Under the pieces are notes generated by a model that made no database searches, was not told where the DNA came from, and was given only the letters and a program-made list of their open reading frames with translations. A DNA stretch of 50,495 nucleotides from Ignavibacteriota bacterium (GTDB lineage: Bacteria; Bacteroidota; Ignavibacteria; UBA10030): the NCBI GenBank assembly GCA_003170475.1, contig PMZI01000035.1, positions 1 through 50,495 on the forward strand, read 5' to 3'. Made by a program: the position numbers and the translations under genes. Within the stretch, counting starts at the first letter, position 1. The number at the start of each line of letters is the position of its first letter. This document shows, one piece after another, positions 1-7,387 of the stretch.

Positions 1-1
1 A

Positions 2-253
2 CATGGCATAGGAATTCCCAGAGAATTACTGATTTACTCTTGTATATTTCTAAGTCAAATTCTATTTGCTTTTGCACACACTCCGGCTTTAATAAATTTT
101 GGCATAAATAATCCAGCTTGGTCAATATTTACGATTTTCATTGTCTCTCTCCCGTGGGGTTGGTTATTCTGGAAACAAGGATTGGAATCAGCTTTTATAG
201 CACATGCGAGTTTTCATGCATTCGTCGCCCTTTTTGTTGCAGTTAAGCTTTGA
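2..253 (+). CDS. CPBP family intramembrane metalloprotease, C-terminal fragment
   Basis: The reading frame is open from the window edge to a TGA at 251-253, so the N-terminus is missing. The visible 83 residues are hydrophobic. They contain an FAHTP stretch and a later FIAHASFH stretch, which fit the second and third conserved His-containing helices of CPBP (Abi/Rce1-like) membrane proteases; these sit in the inner membrane. The first EExxxR motif would lie upstream, outside the window. The fragment is clearly more AT-rich than the genes that follow. It is followed by a half attC site, so it is probably the last gene of an upstream integron cassette. Family assignment is from motif pattern only. 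Confidence 0.6.
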   Translation, partial: HGIGIPRELLIYSCIFLSQILFAFAHTPALINFGINNPAWSIFTIFIVSLPWGWLFWKQGLESAFIAHASFHAFVALFVAVKL

Positions 254-400
254 GTTATTGAAAGTTATCAGCATGAACTTGTTTTGCTTTCTACCATCAT
301 TTGAAAGTTTGCAGTGCCGCAGCTTTGGTCGCCGCCACAGCAATGAGGTATTTCGATAGTGGCGGCTCGCATCGGCCCCGACAAACAGCTTCGGGGTGAA

Positions 401-421
401 CGGTTTGCCTAAATGTTTTGC
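401..421 (+). other. attC-like site, right half (L'-R')
   Basis: The sequence CGGTTTGCCTAAATG followed by GTTTTGC (415-421) matches the right halves of the sites at 1280-1300 and 2990-3009. The R' box GTTTTGC departs from GTTRRRY. No convincing R'' left half was found between the stop at 253 and this point. The bases after the crossover (TTTTGCGCAAGC) are largely complementary to the R'' region of the next attC (TGCCTGTGCATAAC). This supports 416 as the start of the DUF1801 cassette. The rest of 254-541 holds no other gene I can support. Confidence 0.55.
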
Positions 422-541
422 GCAAGCAAAGGTTCTTTTCGTGAGGCGTTTTGGCGGCACATCTAATCAACCCAGAGAGCGGTGTTATCTGGAAACCATA
501 TAAACGATAGTTGGACAACTCAACAAATTGGAGAATGAACC

Positions 542-1048
542 GTGGCGCTAAAACCAAAGAGAAGTGGTCTCGGCCTGAATCGAAGGTCTTTCGCCGGCAA
601 CAACGTCAAGCCACGCAAATCGGCCATCAAGTCCAAATCCCCGGCTCTGAGGAGCAGTGAGCAAGCCACCGGCAAACCCGCTTCCCGGCTCATCGACCAG
701 CGGATCCGCGACCTGGGGGGATGGCGCGGGGAGACCCTGGCCCGCATGCGGGCGCTGATTCTGGAAGCCGACCCCGAGGTGACCGAGGAGTGGAAGTGGA
801 TGGGCACTCCGGTTTGGTCACACGACGGGATTGTCTGCACCGGGGAGGCTTACACGAAAGTCGTGAAGCTCACGTTCGCCCACGGCGCCAGGATCCCAGA
901 CCCATCGCGCCTCTTCAATTCCAGTTTGGAAGGCAACACGCGGAGGGCGATCGACATTCACGAAGGGGAGAAGGTTGACGCGGGCGCGTTCAAGGCGCTC
1001 GTAAAGGCCGCGGTGGCTCAGAATGGCCCGCCGGTGGAGAAACGGTAG
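542..1048 (+). CDS. DUF1801 domain protein
   Basis: A 168-residue protein with a basic, low-complexity N-terminal tail (residues 1-45). A DUF1801 (YdhG-like) domain follows, with the characteristic core WKWMGTPVWSHDG and the later TFAHGA and LEGNTRRAID segments. The family has no established biochemical role; structures are of a small alpha/beta fold. GTG at 542 is taken as start because GGAGA precedes it at suitable spacing and the ATG at 535 is in another frame. It is the only gene of its cassette, between the attC right half at 401-421 and the attC at 1108-1300. Its codon use is more GC-rich than that of the fragment at 2-253, as expected for cassettes from different sources. Confidence 0.8.
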   Translation: MALKPKRSGLGLNRRSFAGNNVKPRKSAIKSKSPALRSSEQATGKPASRLIDQRIRDLGGWRGETLARMRALILEADPEVTEEWKWMGTPVWSHDGIVCTGEAYTKVVKLTFAHGARIPDPSRLFNSSLEGNTRRAIDIHEGEKVDAGAFKALVKAAVAQNGPPVEKR

Positions 1049-1107
1049 ACCCTTTGTTGGCTCTGTTTTTGTGCCTCAAAACGCGATTCAAATGGAACCT
1101 TGCCTGT

Positions 1108-1300
1108 GCATAACAAACGGCAAATCCCGAAGGGATCCTCCGAAGGAGTCCTTTGGACCTATGGGACCGGCGCTCGCAAACTGGATAGGTGAAGTTGAAA
1201 CAGAAGTTGGCTAGATGTAAAGTGCCCGAACGAACAACATTCGGCCAATTCATCGTTCGGTCGGGCGGGCTCGCAACGGCGGTTTGCCTAAACGTTATGC
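1108..1300 (+). other. attC recombination site (long form)
   Basis: R'' is GCATAAC (1108-1114) and R' is GTTATGC (1294-1300), exact reverse complements. The L'' region AAACGGCAAA pairs with L' GGTTTGCC, leaving unpaired bases as in integron attC sites. Between them are further inverted repeats, including GCCCGAACGAAC pairing with CGTTCGGTCGGGC near 1223-1266. At 193 bp it is longer than most attC sites. Crossover is expected between G1294 and T1295. Confidence 0.85.
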
Positions 1301-1361
1301 GCCACGAAGCCTGATCGACAATCAAGCAGCCTCAACAGACTGACAGCAGAAGGTTCATTGC

Positions 1362-2252
1362 ATGAAACAAACTGTGACATGGTTCGCTCGAATGTGGACT
1401 ATCGTTTGGAAAACAGGGCTGTTCTTTATTCTGTGGGGTCTTCTACTGGCCCCGTTCATCATTCCATTCGCCGCCAAATTCGAACTGCTCCAGCAGACGC
1501 ATCCACTTCAGCTACGGCTGTTTGTGGAGGTTTCCGGCGCACTCACAATCATGGCAGTCTCTTGGTTCATGGTGCGTTTCATTGATCGCCGGTCGTTCAT
1601 AAGCTTGGGGTTTTCTACTGACCATTGGATCCGTGATCTTCTTCTCGGATTCAGTGTCGGTACTGGTTGGCTGGCGCTCTCGGTGGCCATCCTATGGTTA
1701 GCTCACCTCATGCAGGTTCAACCTGCTGTGGTGATGTCAGGATCATTTCTTGCATGGACGGCAACTGCCCTGATCATCAATACGGCGACCCAGGAAGTGC
1801 TTGCGCGGAGTTACATCTTTCAGACAATACGATCTCAGACGAATGCCACGATCTCGGTGATTGCGACCGCAGCTTTGTTCATGGCCTATCACGCGGGAGC
1901 TTACCATGGCTCATGGCTACCAGCTTTCAATGTCTTTCTTGCAGGCATCCTGTTTGGCGTGGCCTATCAGCTGACGGGCAATTTATGGTTACCGATAGGG
2001 ATTCACTTCATCTGGAATTTTTTGATCGGTCCGGTTCTCGGGTTAACCGTAAGTGGAAACGCTCAAGTCTGGAGCCGCTGGCAACTGATGACCGTCCAGG
2101 GCCCCACATCCTTGACAGGCGGCGCTTTTGGTTTGGAGGGCGGCCTTGTGGTGACACTCACTACACTTCTTGGCATTGTGGCGCTGTTCATCTTTTTCCG
2201 TGGGCGATCGGCTGCGTGGCGGTTAACAAACGGCAAGCGCAACGCTTGTTGA
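1362..2252 (+). CDS. CPBP family intramembrane metalloprotease
   Basis: A 296-residue protein with about eight hydrophobic helices. The CPBP motifs are visible in order: motif 1 as QEVLAR (the family has EExxxR, so the first Glu is Gln here), motif 2 FMAYH (FxxxH), and motif 3 HFIWN (HxxxN). The family includes Rce1-type prenyl proteases and bacteriocin self-immunity proteins of the inner membrane. The last ten codons (ending WRLTNGKRNAC) are encoded by an attC-like R''-L'' sequence, so the natural end of the protein was probably remodelled by cassette formation. The Glu-to-Gln change may reduce protease activity; that is inference. It lies in the cassette starting at 1295. Confidence 0.85.
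   Translation: MKQTVTWFARMWTIVWKTGLFFILWGLLLAPFIIPFAAKFELLQQTHPLQLRLFVEVSGALTIMAVSWFMVRFIDRRSFISLGFSTDHWIRDLLLGFSVGTGWLALSVAILWLAHLMQVQPAVVMSGSFLAWTATALIINTATQEVLARSYIFQTIRSQTNATISVIATAALFMAYHAGAYHGSWLPAFNVFLAGILFGVAYQLTGNLWLPIGIHFIWNFLIGPVLGLTVSGNAQVWSRWQLMTVQGPTSLTGGAFGLEGGLVVTLTTLLGIVALFIFFRGRSAAWRLTNGKRNAC
2214..2250 (+). other. attC remnant inside the 3' end of the CPBP gene
   Basis: GTGGCGGTTAACAAACGGCA resembles the R''-L'' left half of the other sites. Its first part is nearly complementary to the cassette start at 1295 (TTATGCGCCACG). A short hairpin CAAGCG-CAA-CGCTTG follows, but no proper L'-R' half. I read it as a truncated or decayed attC that joined the CPBP gene to the following ORF. 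Confidence 0.45.
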
Positions 2253-2280
2253 GATGACGGTTCTCATCGGAGATCCTCAA

Positions 2281-2871
2281 ATGAGATTCTTAGTCGGAAC
2301 CCTATTATTGCTTGTCACCACTTACTCAAGTGGCTTTTCACGTGGAAATCAGATTGATACGCTGATGAAAACATCAGCCTGGGTTTTGTTTGCTGACGCC
2401 GGCCTTTTTCCTGCAGCGAATGGTGAAGGTGTCGGATGGTATCCCTCCTACTCAGTCCGGGCAGCTATTGGCAGACGCAGTTCAATACTCTCAACCTATC
2501 TTTTCCTTGACTACTACGATTTCAACCTCAGTGAAGCTGGTGGGTTGCACGAATACATCGAGAACGGTGCCAAGAGACACGACATTGCAGTCTATTCGGC
2601 TCTTTCACTTTATCGAGTTTTCTTTATTGGCGCCGGCTTTCTCTACACACATTCGGATCATGTCACCATAACGTCGATTCTCGGCGACTCCCCTTGGACC
2701 GGAGGTGACATCAATGGTATCCGCTTGTTTTGCACGGTTGGATTAACATGGGACATTCAGCTCACAGAAAACATCACGCTTCCATTTGGCCTTTACTATA
2801 GAAACCCTAGTTACTATGCTGTTAATGTTCCTATTGCAATCAGAGCGGGCATGACCGTACGCATCTGGTAG
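2281..2871 (+). CDS. Putative exported outer-membrane beta-barrel-like protein
   Basis: A 196-residue protein with an N-terminal signal peptide (MRFLVGTLLLLVTTYSSGFS). It has alternating aromatic and polar segments and ends in MTVRIW, an aromatic C-terminus typical of outer-membrane barrels. I do not recognise a named family. ATG 2281 is preferred over the upstream in-frame ATG at 2254 because it gives the clean signal peptide and has GGAG upstream. It is followed by the attC at 2925-3009. It shares a cassette with the CPBP gene, or is the product of a lost attC between them. Confidence 0.65.
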   Translation: MRFLVGTLLLLVTTYSSGFSRGNQIDTLMKTSAWVLFADAGLFPAANGEGVGWYPSYSVRAAIGRRSSILSTYLFLDYYDFNLSEAGGLHEYIENGAKRHDIAVYSALSLYRVFFIGAGFLYTHSDHVTITSILGDSPWTGGDINGIRLFCTVGLTWDIQLTENITLPFGLYYRNPSYYAVNVPIAIRAGMTVRIW

Positions 2872-2924
2872 AGGAGACTATTCTGAGGAGCTTTGGCCAG
2901 ACGATACGGCTCAACAAGCGCGGC

Positions 2925-3009
2925 GCCTAACAAACGGCAAATCCCGAAGGGATCCCTTCGCCCCCGACCAGAAGAGTGTCGGGGTGGGCGGTTTGCCTAA
3001 ACGATAGCT
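2925..3009 (+). other. attC recombination site
   Basis: R'' GCCTAAC (2925-2931) is followed by L'' AAACGGCAAATCCCGAAGGG, almost identical to the left half at 1108. The right half is CGGTTTGCCTAAAC followed by GATAGCT, where GTTAGGC is expected, so the R' core is altered. An internal stem (CCCCGAC with GTCGGGG) lies between the halves. Bases after the crossover (ATAGCTGCAATGGCGCACCG) are complementary at 17 of 20 positions to the sequence at the next R'' (near 3846-3866). Confidence 0.8.
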
Positions 3010-3060
3010 GCAATGGCGCACCGCAAGGTTTGGGGTTAATCAATCATCAGGAGGAAGGTA

Positions 3061-3840
3061 ATGTCTCAAGATTCATGGTTACTCGAAGTTCTCAGATGTC
3101 CACAAACTCACGATCTCCTGCAGCAGAAGGGCGATCTGCTGATTCGACCGGATGGGCAGTCGTATCCAATTATTCGTGGGATCCCAAGCCTGGTATTCCC
3201 AGCGGCTTCAGTTGGCGAAGACGCCAAATGGCAGCGATTCTATGATTGGTATGCTCCAATCTATGATTTCAACGAGAGGTTCCTTGGTCACATCTTAACC
3301 GGGTTGGACATTCCCAAGGAGCGAGTGCAACTCATTTCACTTCTGGGTCTCAAACGAGGCACGAGTATTTTAGAGGTATCTCCCGGCCCTGGAGTCTATC
3401 AGAAGCTCATCCGCGGACACATTGGCAACCAAGCGCGGTACGCGGCGGTCGACTTATCGATGGGCATGCTCAACCAATGTCAAAAACGAAATCAGGAACT
3501 CAACGTTGCTCTGGTACACGCGAATGCTTCACATCTGCCGTTTGCCGATGAGAGTTTCGATGCGCTCTTCCATTTTGGCGGAGTTAACTTGTTTGATGAA
3601 CCGGAAGGAGCTTTGGCTGAGTTCGTACGGGTCGTGCGAACCGGAGGAATTGTCTCCTGGGGAGATGAGGGTTCCTCTTCATCCATTCCCGACGGATGGA
3701 AGAAACGATTTCTCACTCGAATGAATCCGGGTTACCTGAAGCCGCGACCGCCCATACCAAAAGGACTCTCAAATATAAAGCAGCTCGAAGTTTCCGGCGG
3801 GTATGGTTACTTGATTATCGGTAACAAGTCAACCAGCTAG
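3061..3840 (+). CDS. Trm112-like / class I SAM-dependent methyltransferase
   Basis: A 259-residue protein. Residues 1-45 (LLEVLRCPQTHDLL...YPIIRGIPSLV) resemble a Trm112-type zinc-ribbon-like domain, but only one Cys of the usual set is visible. A class I methyltransferase fold follows, with the SAM-binding motif LEVSPGPGVY and later motifs AAVDLS and LPFADESFDALF. The substrate is unknown; such fusions often act on small molecules or quinone-like acceptors. AGGAGGAAGGT precedes ATG 3061, a strong ribosome binding site. It is the only gene of a cassette bounded by attC sites at 2925-3009 and 3860-3993. Confidence 0.85.
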   Translation: MSQDSWLLEVLRCPQTHDLLQQKGDLLIRPDGQSYPIIRGIPSLVFPAASVGEDAKWQRFYDWYAPIYDFNERFLGHILTGLDIPKERVQLISLLGLKRGTSILEVSPGPGVYQKLIRGHIGNQARYAAVDLSMGMLNQCQKRNQELNVALVHANASHLPFADESFDALFHFGGVNLFDEPEGALAEFVRVVRTGGIVSWGDEGSSSSIPDGWKKRFLTRMNPGYLKPRPPIPKGLSNIKQLEVSGGYGYLIIGNKSTS

Positions 3841-3859
3841 TTGAACGGTGCGCCACTGC

Positions 3860-3993
3860 GGCTAACAATCGGCCCGCCTTCGTTCGGCGACGGTGGGTAA
3901 ACAAACCCGCATGTAGCGTCGTTTCACAGGCCCTGCTTACCCGACCATAGCTAGTTCACCAATGTGGGAGCGCGGTTTGCTTCAACGTTAGGC
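3860..3993 (+). other. attC recombination site
   Basis: The left half is GGCTAAC (3860-3866) followed by AATCGGC. The right half is GCGGTTTGCTTCAAC followed by GTTAGGC (3987-3993), a canonical R' box. The 134-bp site contains imperfect inverted repeats. The region just 5' of R'' mirrors the start of this cassette at 3003. Confidence 0.8.
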
Positions 3994-4024
3994 GGCCTGT
4001 TGACAACTAAGAGGATTATCGAAG

Positions 4025-4549
4025 ATGATGCAGCTATCACAAAATAGATATTTCATTTCGGTCGACACTCATCGACGACAATCCCTGAATGGTCTTCCTT
4101 TAGCATCGTTTGGCAGAAGAGCCGCTGCTTTCACCATCGACTTTGGTATTGTTGCCATCGTTGTTGGCTTATTCATGTTACCCGAGACTTTAAGGTCAAT
4201 GGCAACGACAGATGTTTTCAAAATGGACATCAATCCTTTCCATGGCTGGGAACTCCTAAGTCTTCCGCTCTACTTTGGGTTGTGGACATACTTCGGTCAT
4301 GGTCAAACGCTGGGTAAGAAGTTGCTGAAGGTCCGTGTCGTCTCCCTTACGCATGAACGGTTAACTCTGTGGCATTCTATTGAACGTTCACTGGGCTATG
4401 GTGCTTCTATTCTAGAGGGAGGGTTCGGCTTTCTGCAATATTTTATTCATCCGAACAAGCAGACTGTTCACGACAGGATTGCTGAGACCATTGTCGTCAA
4501 GGTCGAGATAGCTACAAGCCTGGATCCATTGAATAATAAATTGAAATAA
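4025..4549 (+). CDS. RDD family membrane protein
   Basis: A 174-residue protein with an RDD domain. The conserved Arg lies in FGRRAAAFTID and is followed by the Asp of helix 1. The second helix region contains GQTLGKKLLKVRVV, and the C-terminal part has the DRIAET motif. RDD proteins are small inner-membrane proteins with about three helices; some have been linked to ion or proton exchange, but this one cannot be assigned. ATG 4025 has GAGG upstream; ATG 4028 is an alternative. It is a single-gene cassette between attC sites. Confidence 0.85.
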   Translation: MMQLSQNRYFISVDTHRRQSLNGLPLASFGRRAAAFTIDFGIVAIVVGLFMLPETLRSMATTDVFKMDINPFHGWELLSLPLYFGLWTYFGHGQTLGKKLLKVRVVSLTHERLTLWHSIERSLGYGASILEGGFGFLQYFIHPNKQTVHDRIAETIVVKVEIATSLDPLNNKLK

Positions 4550-4554
4550 CCGCC

Positions 4555-4657
4555 GCCTGACCATTGGCGAACCCCGCGTAGCAAGGCAAGCCGGCCCACC
4601 ACAAAGACGGCGGGCAAGCTAGCTCTAAGTCGAAGTTGTTAAGAAGCTATGTTGGGG
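4555..4657 (+). other. attC-like recombination site
   Basis: R'' is GCCTGAC (4555-4561), one base off RYYYAAC, in the context CCGCCGCCTGAC. This is the complement of the cassette start TTAGGCGGC at 3988. The right half is less clear: GTTGGGG at 4651-4657 is the best R' candidate. The following cassette ends in ACCCAAC, which complements GTTGGG. The middle contains GC-rich inverted repeats (GCCGGCCC, GGCGGGC). Confidence 0.55.
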
Positions 4658-4685
4658 GCTTTGAAAGTGACCCTAGGAGGTTGTC

Positions 4686-5357
4686 ATGAAACATGCCGTT
4701 GAATTATTTTTGAGGATTTCCCTTTTGGCGTTCACCTTGTTTATTTGGCTGTGGGCGCTCAATCAACCGCTTTCAAATACAATGAATCTCTTCATCATTG
4801 TGGGAGGTGTATTGTGGGTATTCCCAATCGTTTGGCTCGGGAGGATGATTCTCGACAGAAAGCCAACACCGAGCCGCGCGGTTTGGATAACCACGTTTGT
4901 CCACTATGTCATGGGGATTCCATTCGGCGCAGCCCTCATTCAAGCAATAACCACTCATCAAGATTGGTGTGACTGGAAGATTCCCATACCCGTTGAAGTC
5001 GGCTTGTTATTAGTCATTATTACGGGGGCAGCTTGTTTACTGACAGTGGTAAACCTTGCCTTGAAGGGGCTCGGTGCGCCATTCGCGATTGCGCTCAGCA
5101 GGAAATTGGCAGTAGATTGGTTGTATGCCTGGACGCGTAATCCCATGGTGCTTGCAGCTCTGGCTTGGCTCCTGTCATTGGGAATCTGGTTTCAGTCTGC
5201 ACTGTTTGTGCTCTGGGTACTCACCTTGTTTGCTCCGGCAATACTTTTCTTCGTGAAAGTATATGAAGAACGAGAGCTGGAGATTCGATTTGGAGCATCC
5301 TACCTGGAGTACAAATCCAGAACGCCTTTGTTGTTCCCAAGAAGACCAACGGGTTGA
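4686..5357 (+). CDS. Isoprenylcysteine carboxylmethyltransferase-like membrane protein
   Basis: A 223-residue integral membrane protein with five to six hydrophobic helices. The C-terminal signature of the ICMT/phospholipid methyltransferase-like family is visible: YAWTRNPMVLAALAW, then YEERELEIRFGASYLEYKSR and a PRRP end. The family transfers methyl groups from SAM to carboxylates or amines at the membrane; the bacterial substrate is unknown. CTAGGAGGTTGTC before ATG 4686 gives a strong ribosome binding site. It is a cassette gene. A second, different ICMT-like gene occurs at 8688-9209. Confidence 0.85.
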   Translation: MKHAVELFLRISLLAFTLFIWLWALNQPLSNTMNLFIIVGGVLWVFPIVWLGRMILDRKPTPSRAVWITTFVHYVMGIPFGAALIQAITTHQDWCDWKIPIPVEVGLLLVIITGAACLLTVVNLALKGLGAPFAIALSRKLAVDWLYAWTRNPMVLAALAWLLSLGIWFQSALFVLWVLTLFAPAILFFVKVYEERELEIRFGASYLEYKSRTPLLFPRRPTG

Positions 5358-5367
5358 ACGATGCGTC

Positions 5368-5374
5368 ACCCAAC
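5368..5374 (+). other. Possible attC R'' box
   Basis: ACCCAAC fits RYYYAAC and lies directly after the ICMT-like gene. It complements the GTTGGG proposed as this cassette's start at 4651. No convincing L''-L'-R' partner was found before the cupin gene, so the site may be degraded. Confidence 0.3.
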
Positions 5375-5432
5375 AGGTCCATCCAGCCGACGAACTGCGC
5401 GAGCAGCTGACGCAGGATGCTGAGCGACATGT

Positions 5433-5855
5433 ATGCAGGAAGGGTACATAATCCTGCTTGTTTTTGTTTCGTCCCGCCACCACGGGAGGTCGTCACATAT
5501 CGGAGAAAGCACGTTCATTCAGCACGAAGCAGTGCAGCCTTTGGAATTCGACGGGCTGAAGATCATTGATTACACGGCAGGACGAGACACCAGATCCTCT
5601 CTTGCTGAGATAACAGTTCCCGCCGGTGTCCGTCACAGGTCCTCTTGGTCGAACAGGTCGGACAAGTACTACTATGTCGTTGAGGGGAACATCGAATTTA
5701 CGCTCAATGGCGAATCCAAGAGCCTGTCATCCGGCGACATCTGCGTAGTCCATCAGGCTGTCCGCTTCAGCTATGTGAATTCCGGATCAAATGACGTGAA
5801 GTTGATCCTGATACATACACCGAGTTTCAAGTCGGAATGTGAAGTGTTTGAATAG
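5433..5855 (+). CDS. Cupin domain protein
   Basis: The core (about residues 45-135) is a single cupin barrel: VPAGVRHRSSWS, then KYYYVVEGNIEFTLNGES and the second motif LSSGDICVVHQAVRFSYVNSG. Metal-binding His/Glu residues are only partly conserved (H in VRHR, E in VEG). The ligand or reaction cannot be assigned. The N-terminal 20 residues from ATG 5433 are not cupin-like and the ribosome binding site there is weak. Translation may begin later, near 5490, where GGGAGG occurs but without a standard start codon in frame. It is in the cassette region; its attC sites are not clear. Confidence 0.7.
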   Translation: MQEGYIILLVFVSSRHHGRSSHIGESTFIQHEAVQPLEFDGLKIIDYTAGRDTRSSLAEITVPAGVRHRSSWSNRSDKYYYVVEGNIEFTLNGESKSLSSGDICVVHQAVRFSYVNSGSNDVKLILIHTPSFKSECEVFE

Positions 5856-5944
5856 CAGCACGTGGAAGTCCTGTTCAGGAGACTGCCAGGCCACGGGAAT
5901 CGGCGGAGTGGGGCCGCTGGCCGCAACGTCACCCGGCAATGACC

Positions 5945-5951
5945 GTTAGCC
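5945..5951 (+). other. Possible attC R' box
   Basis: GTTAGCC fits GTTRRRY and lies between the cupin and lipoprotein genes, preceded by GGCAATGACC. A matching R'' was not found, so this is a weak call made because of its position in the array. Confidence 0.3.
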
Positions 5952-6003
5952 ATATGCTAGGCGTAACCATGTTACGAAATTCACAATTCATTGGAGGTTG
6001 GTC

Positions 6004-6495
6004 ATGAAACACAATCTCGTAGTGGCTTGCATTACTTGCCTGTTTCTCTTTTCCAGTTGCGCATCTGAACTTGTGACCATCCAGAATCAAAAGCGCATTG
6101 CTCAGGTCACTTCGTGGCAGTTTGTGTACTCTTCTCGCATTACCGCACCAGCCATCCAGTCCGAATCAAGCAGAAACCCTGGACAAGCTAAAAGCGAGCT
6201 CGAATTTCCTCAGACCATCTTCAATAGGCTCCAGAACCGGTTCAATGTGCCTGTCACTAACGACACTTCCCAGGTTCGCGCCCAGATACGCTTGCAAGCT
6301 GTGATGCTTCCGAGTGGAGTCATCAAGTGCCTCAACGTCGCCCTTTACGATGTCGACAGCCAATTGCTTGCAAAGACTGTCGTCCCTAACGATCGCGAAC
6401 AACAGAATTCGTTCACTTATGACGACAGCTTCGCACAATACGCCACTGACAAGATAGCCGAACTCCTTAACGTCCAGCCAAATCCAAGACGATGA
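6004..6495 (+). CDS. Putative lipoprotein of unknown function
   Basis: A 163-residue protein with a lipoprotein signal peptide: MKHNLVVACITCLFLFSSC, with the lipobox ending at Cys19. The mature part is polar with a predicted alpha/beta pattern, RLQAVMLPSGVIKCLNVALYDV resembling an exported all-beta segment. I do not recognise a family. ATG 6004 is chosen because GGAGG lies at ideal distance; a TTG at 5998 is in frame but unnecessary. It is a cassette gene followed by an attC left-half sequence at 6555. Confidence 0.7.
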   Translation: MKHNLVVACITCLFLFSSCASELVTIQNQKRIAQVTSWQFVYSSRITAPAIQSESSRNPGQAKSELEFPQTIFNRLQNRFNVPVTNDTSQVRAQIRLQAVMLPSGVIKCLNVALYDVDSQLLAKTVVPNDREQQNSFTYDDSFAQYATDKIAELLNVQPNPRR

Positions 6496-6554
6496 TCAAC
6501 AACGAAGGTTGTACTCGGCCTGCATTTGCCCACAATTGGGGCACGCACGGCTGC

Positions 6555-6573
6555 GCTCAACGACCGGCAACAA
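6555..6573 (+). other. attC-like left half (R''-L'')
   Basis: GCTCAAC (6555-6561) fits RYYYAAC and is followed by GACCGGCAAC, close to the AAACGGCAAA of the other sites. No right half was found before the next ORF at 6643. Confidence 0.4.
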
Positions 6574-6642
6574 ATCACCGGTGAGATTTGAGAAATCACA
6601 AAGACTGCCTTATCTTGCTGTCCGTCAGGCAAGGTAAACTCC

Positions 6643-6792
6643 ATGATCGTTGCGCTTGCGTTGATCGTTGTCCCCTTTATCTTGAGGGGTCTTCTTTCAG
6701 CCGGAACTCCACGTGTCCTTTTGACGGAAGGAAGAGATCCAGCAAAAACAATTGCCGTGCTTGAAAAGCTCAGTAATGTTGGAAGTGACTAA
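6643..6792 (+). CDS. Small putative membrane protein, 49 aa
   Basis: A short ORF: MIVALALIVVPFILRGLLSA is a hydrophobic helix, followed by a charged tail ending KLSNVGSD. AAGG lies upstream of the ATG. The stop TAA overlaps the ATG of the ClbS-like gene by one base (TAATG), a typical arrangement for translational coupling and the main reason to believe the ORF is real. It could also be a leftover of a longer gene. No family recognised. Confidence 0.4.
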   Translation: MIVALALIVVPFILRGLLSAGTPRVLLTEGRDPAKTIAVLEKLSNVGSD

Positions 6793-7349
6793 TGGGTAGG
6801 CGACTTAGACAGAAAGAACTGCTCGAGGAAATCCAACTCGAACGCACAATGCTGGAAGAGACACTCGCCTCAGTTCCGATGCGCCTGATGACGAAGGCGG
6901 GCGTGACCCGCGGAGGTTGGTCGGTCAAAGACATCCTTGCTCACCTCGTCGAGTGGCAGCAGATGAATCTCGACTGGTATGCGGCGGGGCTCCGCGGAGA
7001 GAAACCCGCAATGCCTGCACCGGGATTCACATTGAGACAGATCCCTCGTTTGAATGAAATAATCTACCGGAAACACCATCGCCGATCACTCAGGGCGGTC
7101 CTGCACGACTATCGGTCATATCATGAGCTTCTCGTCACCCTCATCAGGACTCTGCCAAACAGAGACTTGATAACGCTGGGTCGGTTTTCATGGACTGGTC
7201 CTTCCTGGACACTGAGTGATTATCTTCGCGCGAGCACGGCAGCGCACTACTTGTGGGCGCGCACCCGTATTCGCCGGTGGTGGAGGAAACAACCAGAGAA
7301 CAACCACCTGCGTGTCAAGCGCAAGGTCAATCGTATTTCGACATCCTGA
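6792..7349 (+). CDS. ClbS/DfsB-like (DinB-type four-helix) protein
   Basis: A 185-residue protein with the ClbS/DfsB (DUF1706) pattern. GGWSVKDILAHLVEWQQMNLDWY gives the conserved His and Trp of the first helices, and a late TAAHYLWARTRIRRW segment closes the domain. Family members include ClbS, a hydrolase that inactivates the genotoxin colibactin; most others are uncharacterised. The C-terminus is very basic. Its start overlaps the stop of the 49-residue ORF. A canonical attC right half follows the gene, so it is a cassette gene, perhaps carrying a protective function. Confidence 0.75.
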   Translation: MGRRLRQKELLEEIQLERTMLEETLASVPMRLMTKAGVTRGGWSVKDILAHLVEWQQMNLDWYAAGLRGEKPAMPAPGFTLRQIPRLNEIIYRKHHRRSLRAVLHDYRSYHELLVTLIRTLPNRDLITLGRFSWTGPSWTLSDYLRASTAAHYLWARTRIRRWWRKQPENNHLRVKRKVNRISTS

Positions 7350-7365
7350 GGAGTTCGGCGGGTAG

Positions 7366-7387
7366 ACGGTTTGCCGGAACGTTGGGC
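7366..7387 (+). other. attC-like site, right half
   Basis: CGGTTTGCCGGAAC followed by GTTGGGC (7381-7387) matches the right halves at 1280-1300 and 3974-3993, with a canonical R' box. The R'' half is not recognisable after the ClbS-like stop, so the site is incomplete. This is the last clear attC element in the array. Confidence 0.6.

Noticed and set aside
188-557. Short ORFs on the - strand at the start of the window
   Set aside because: They cover the attC right half and intergenic sequence, and show no ribosome site or family pattern.
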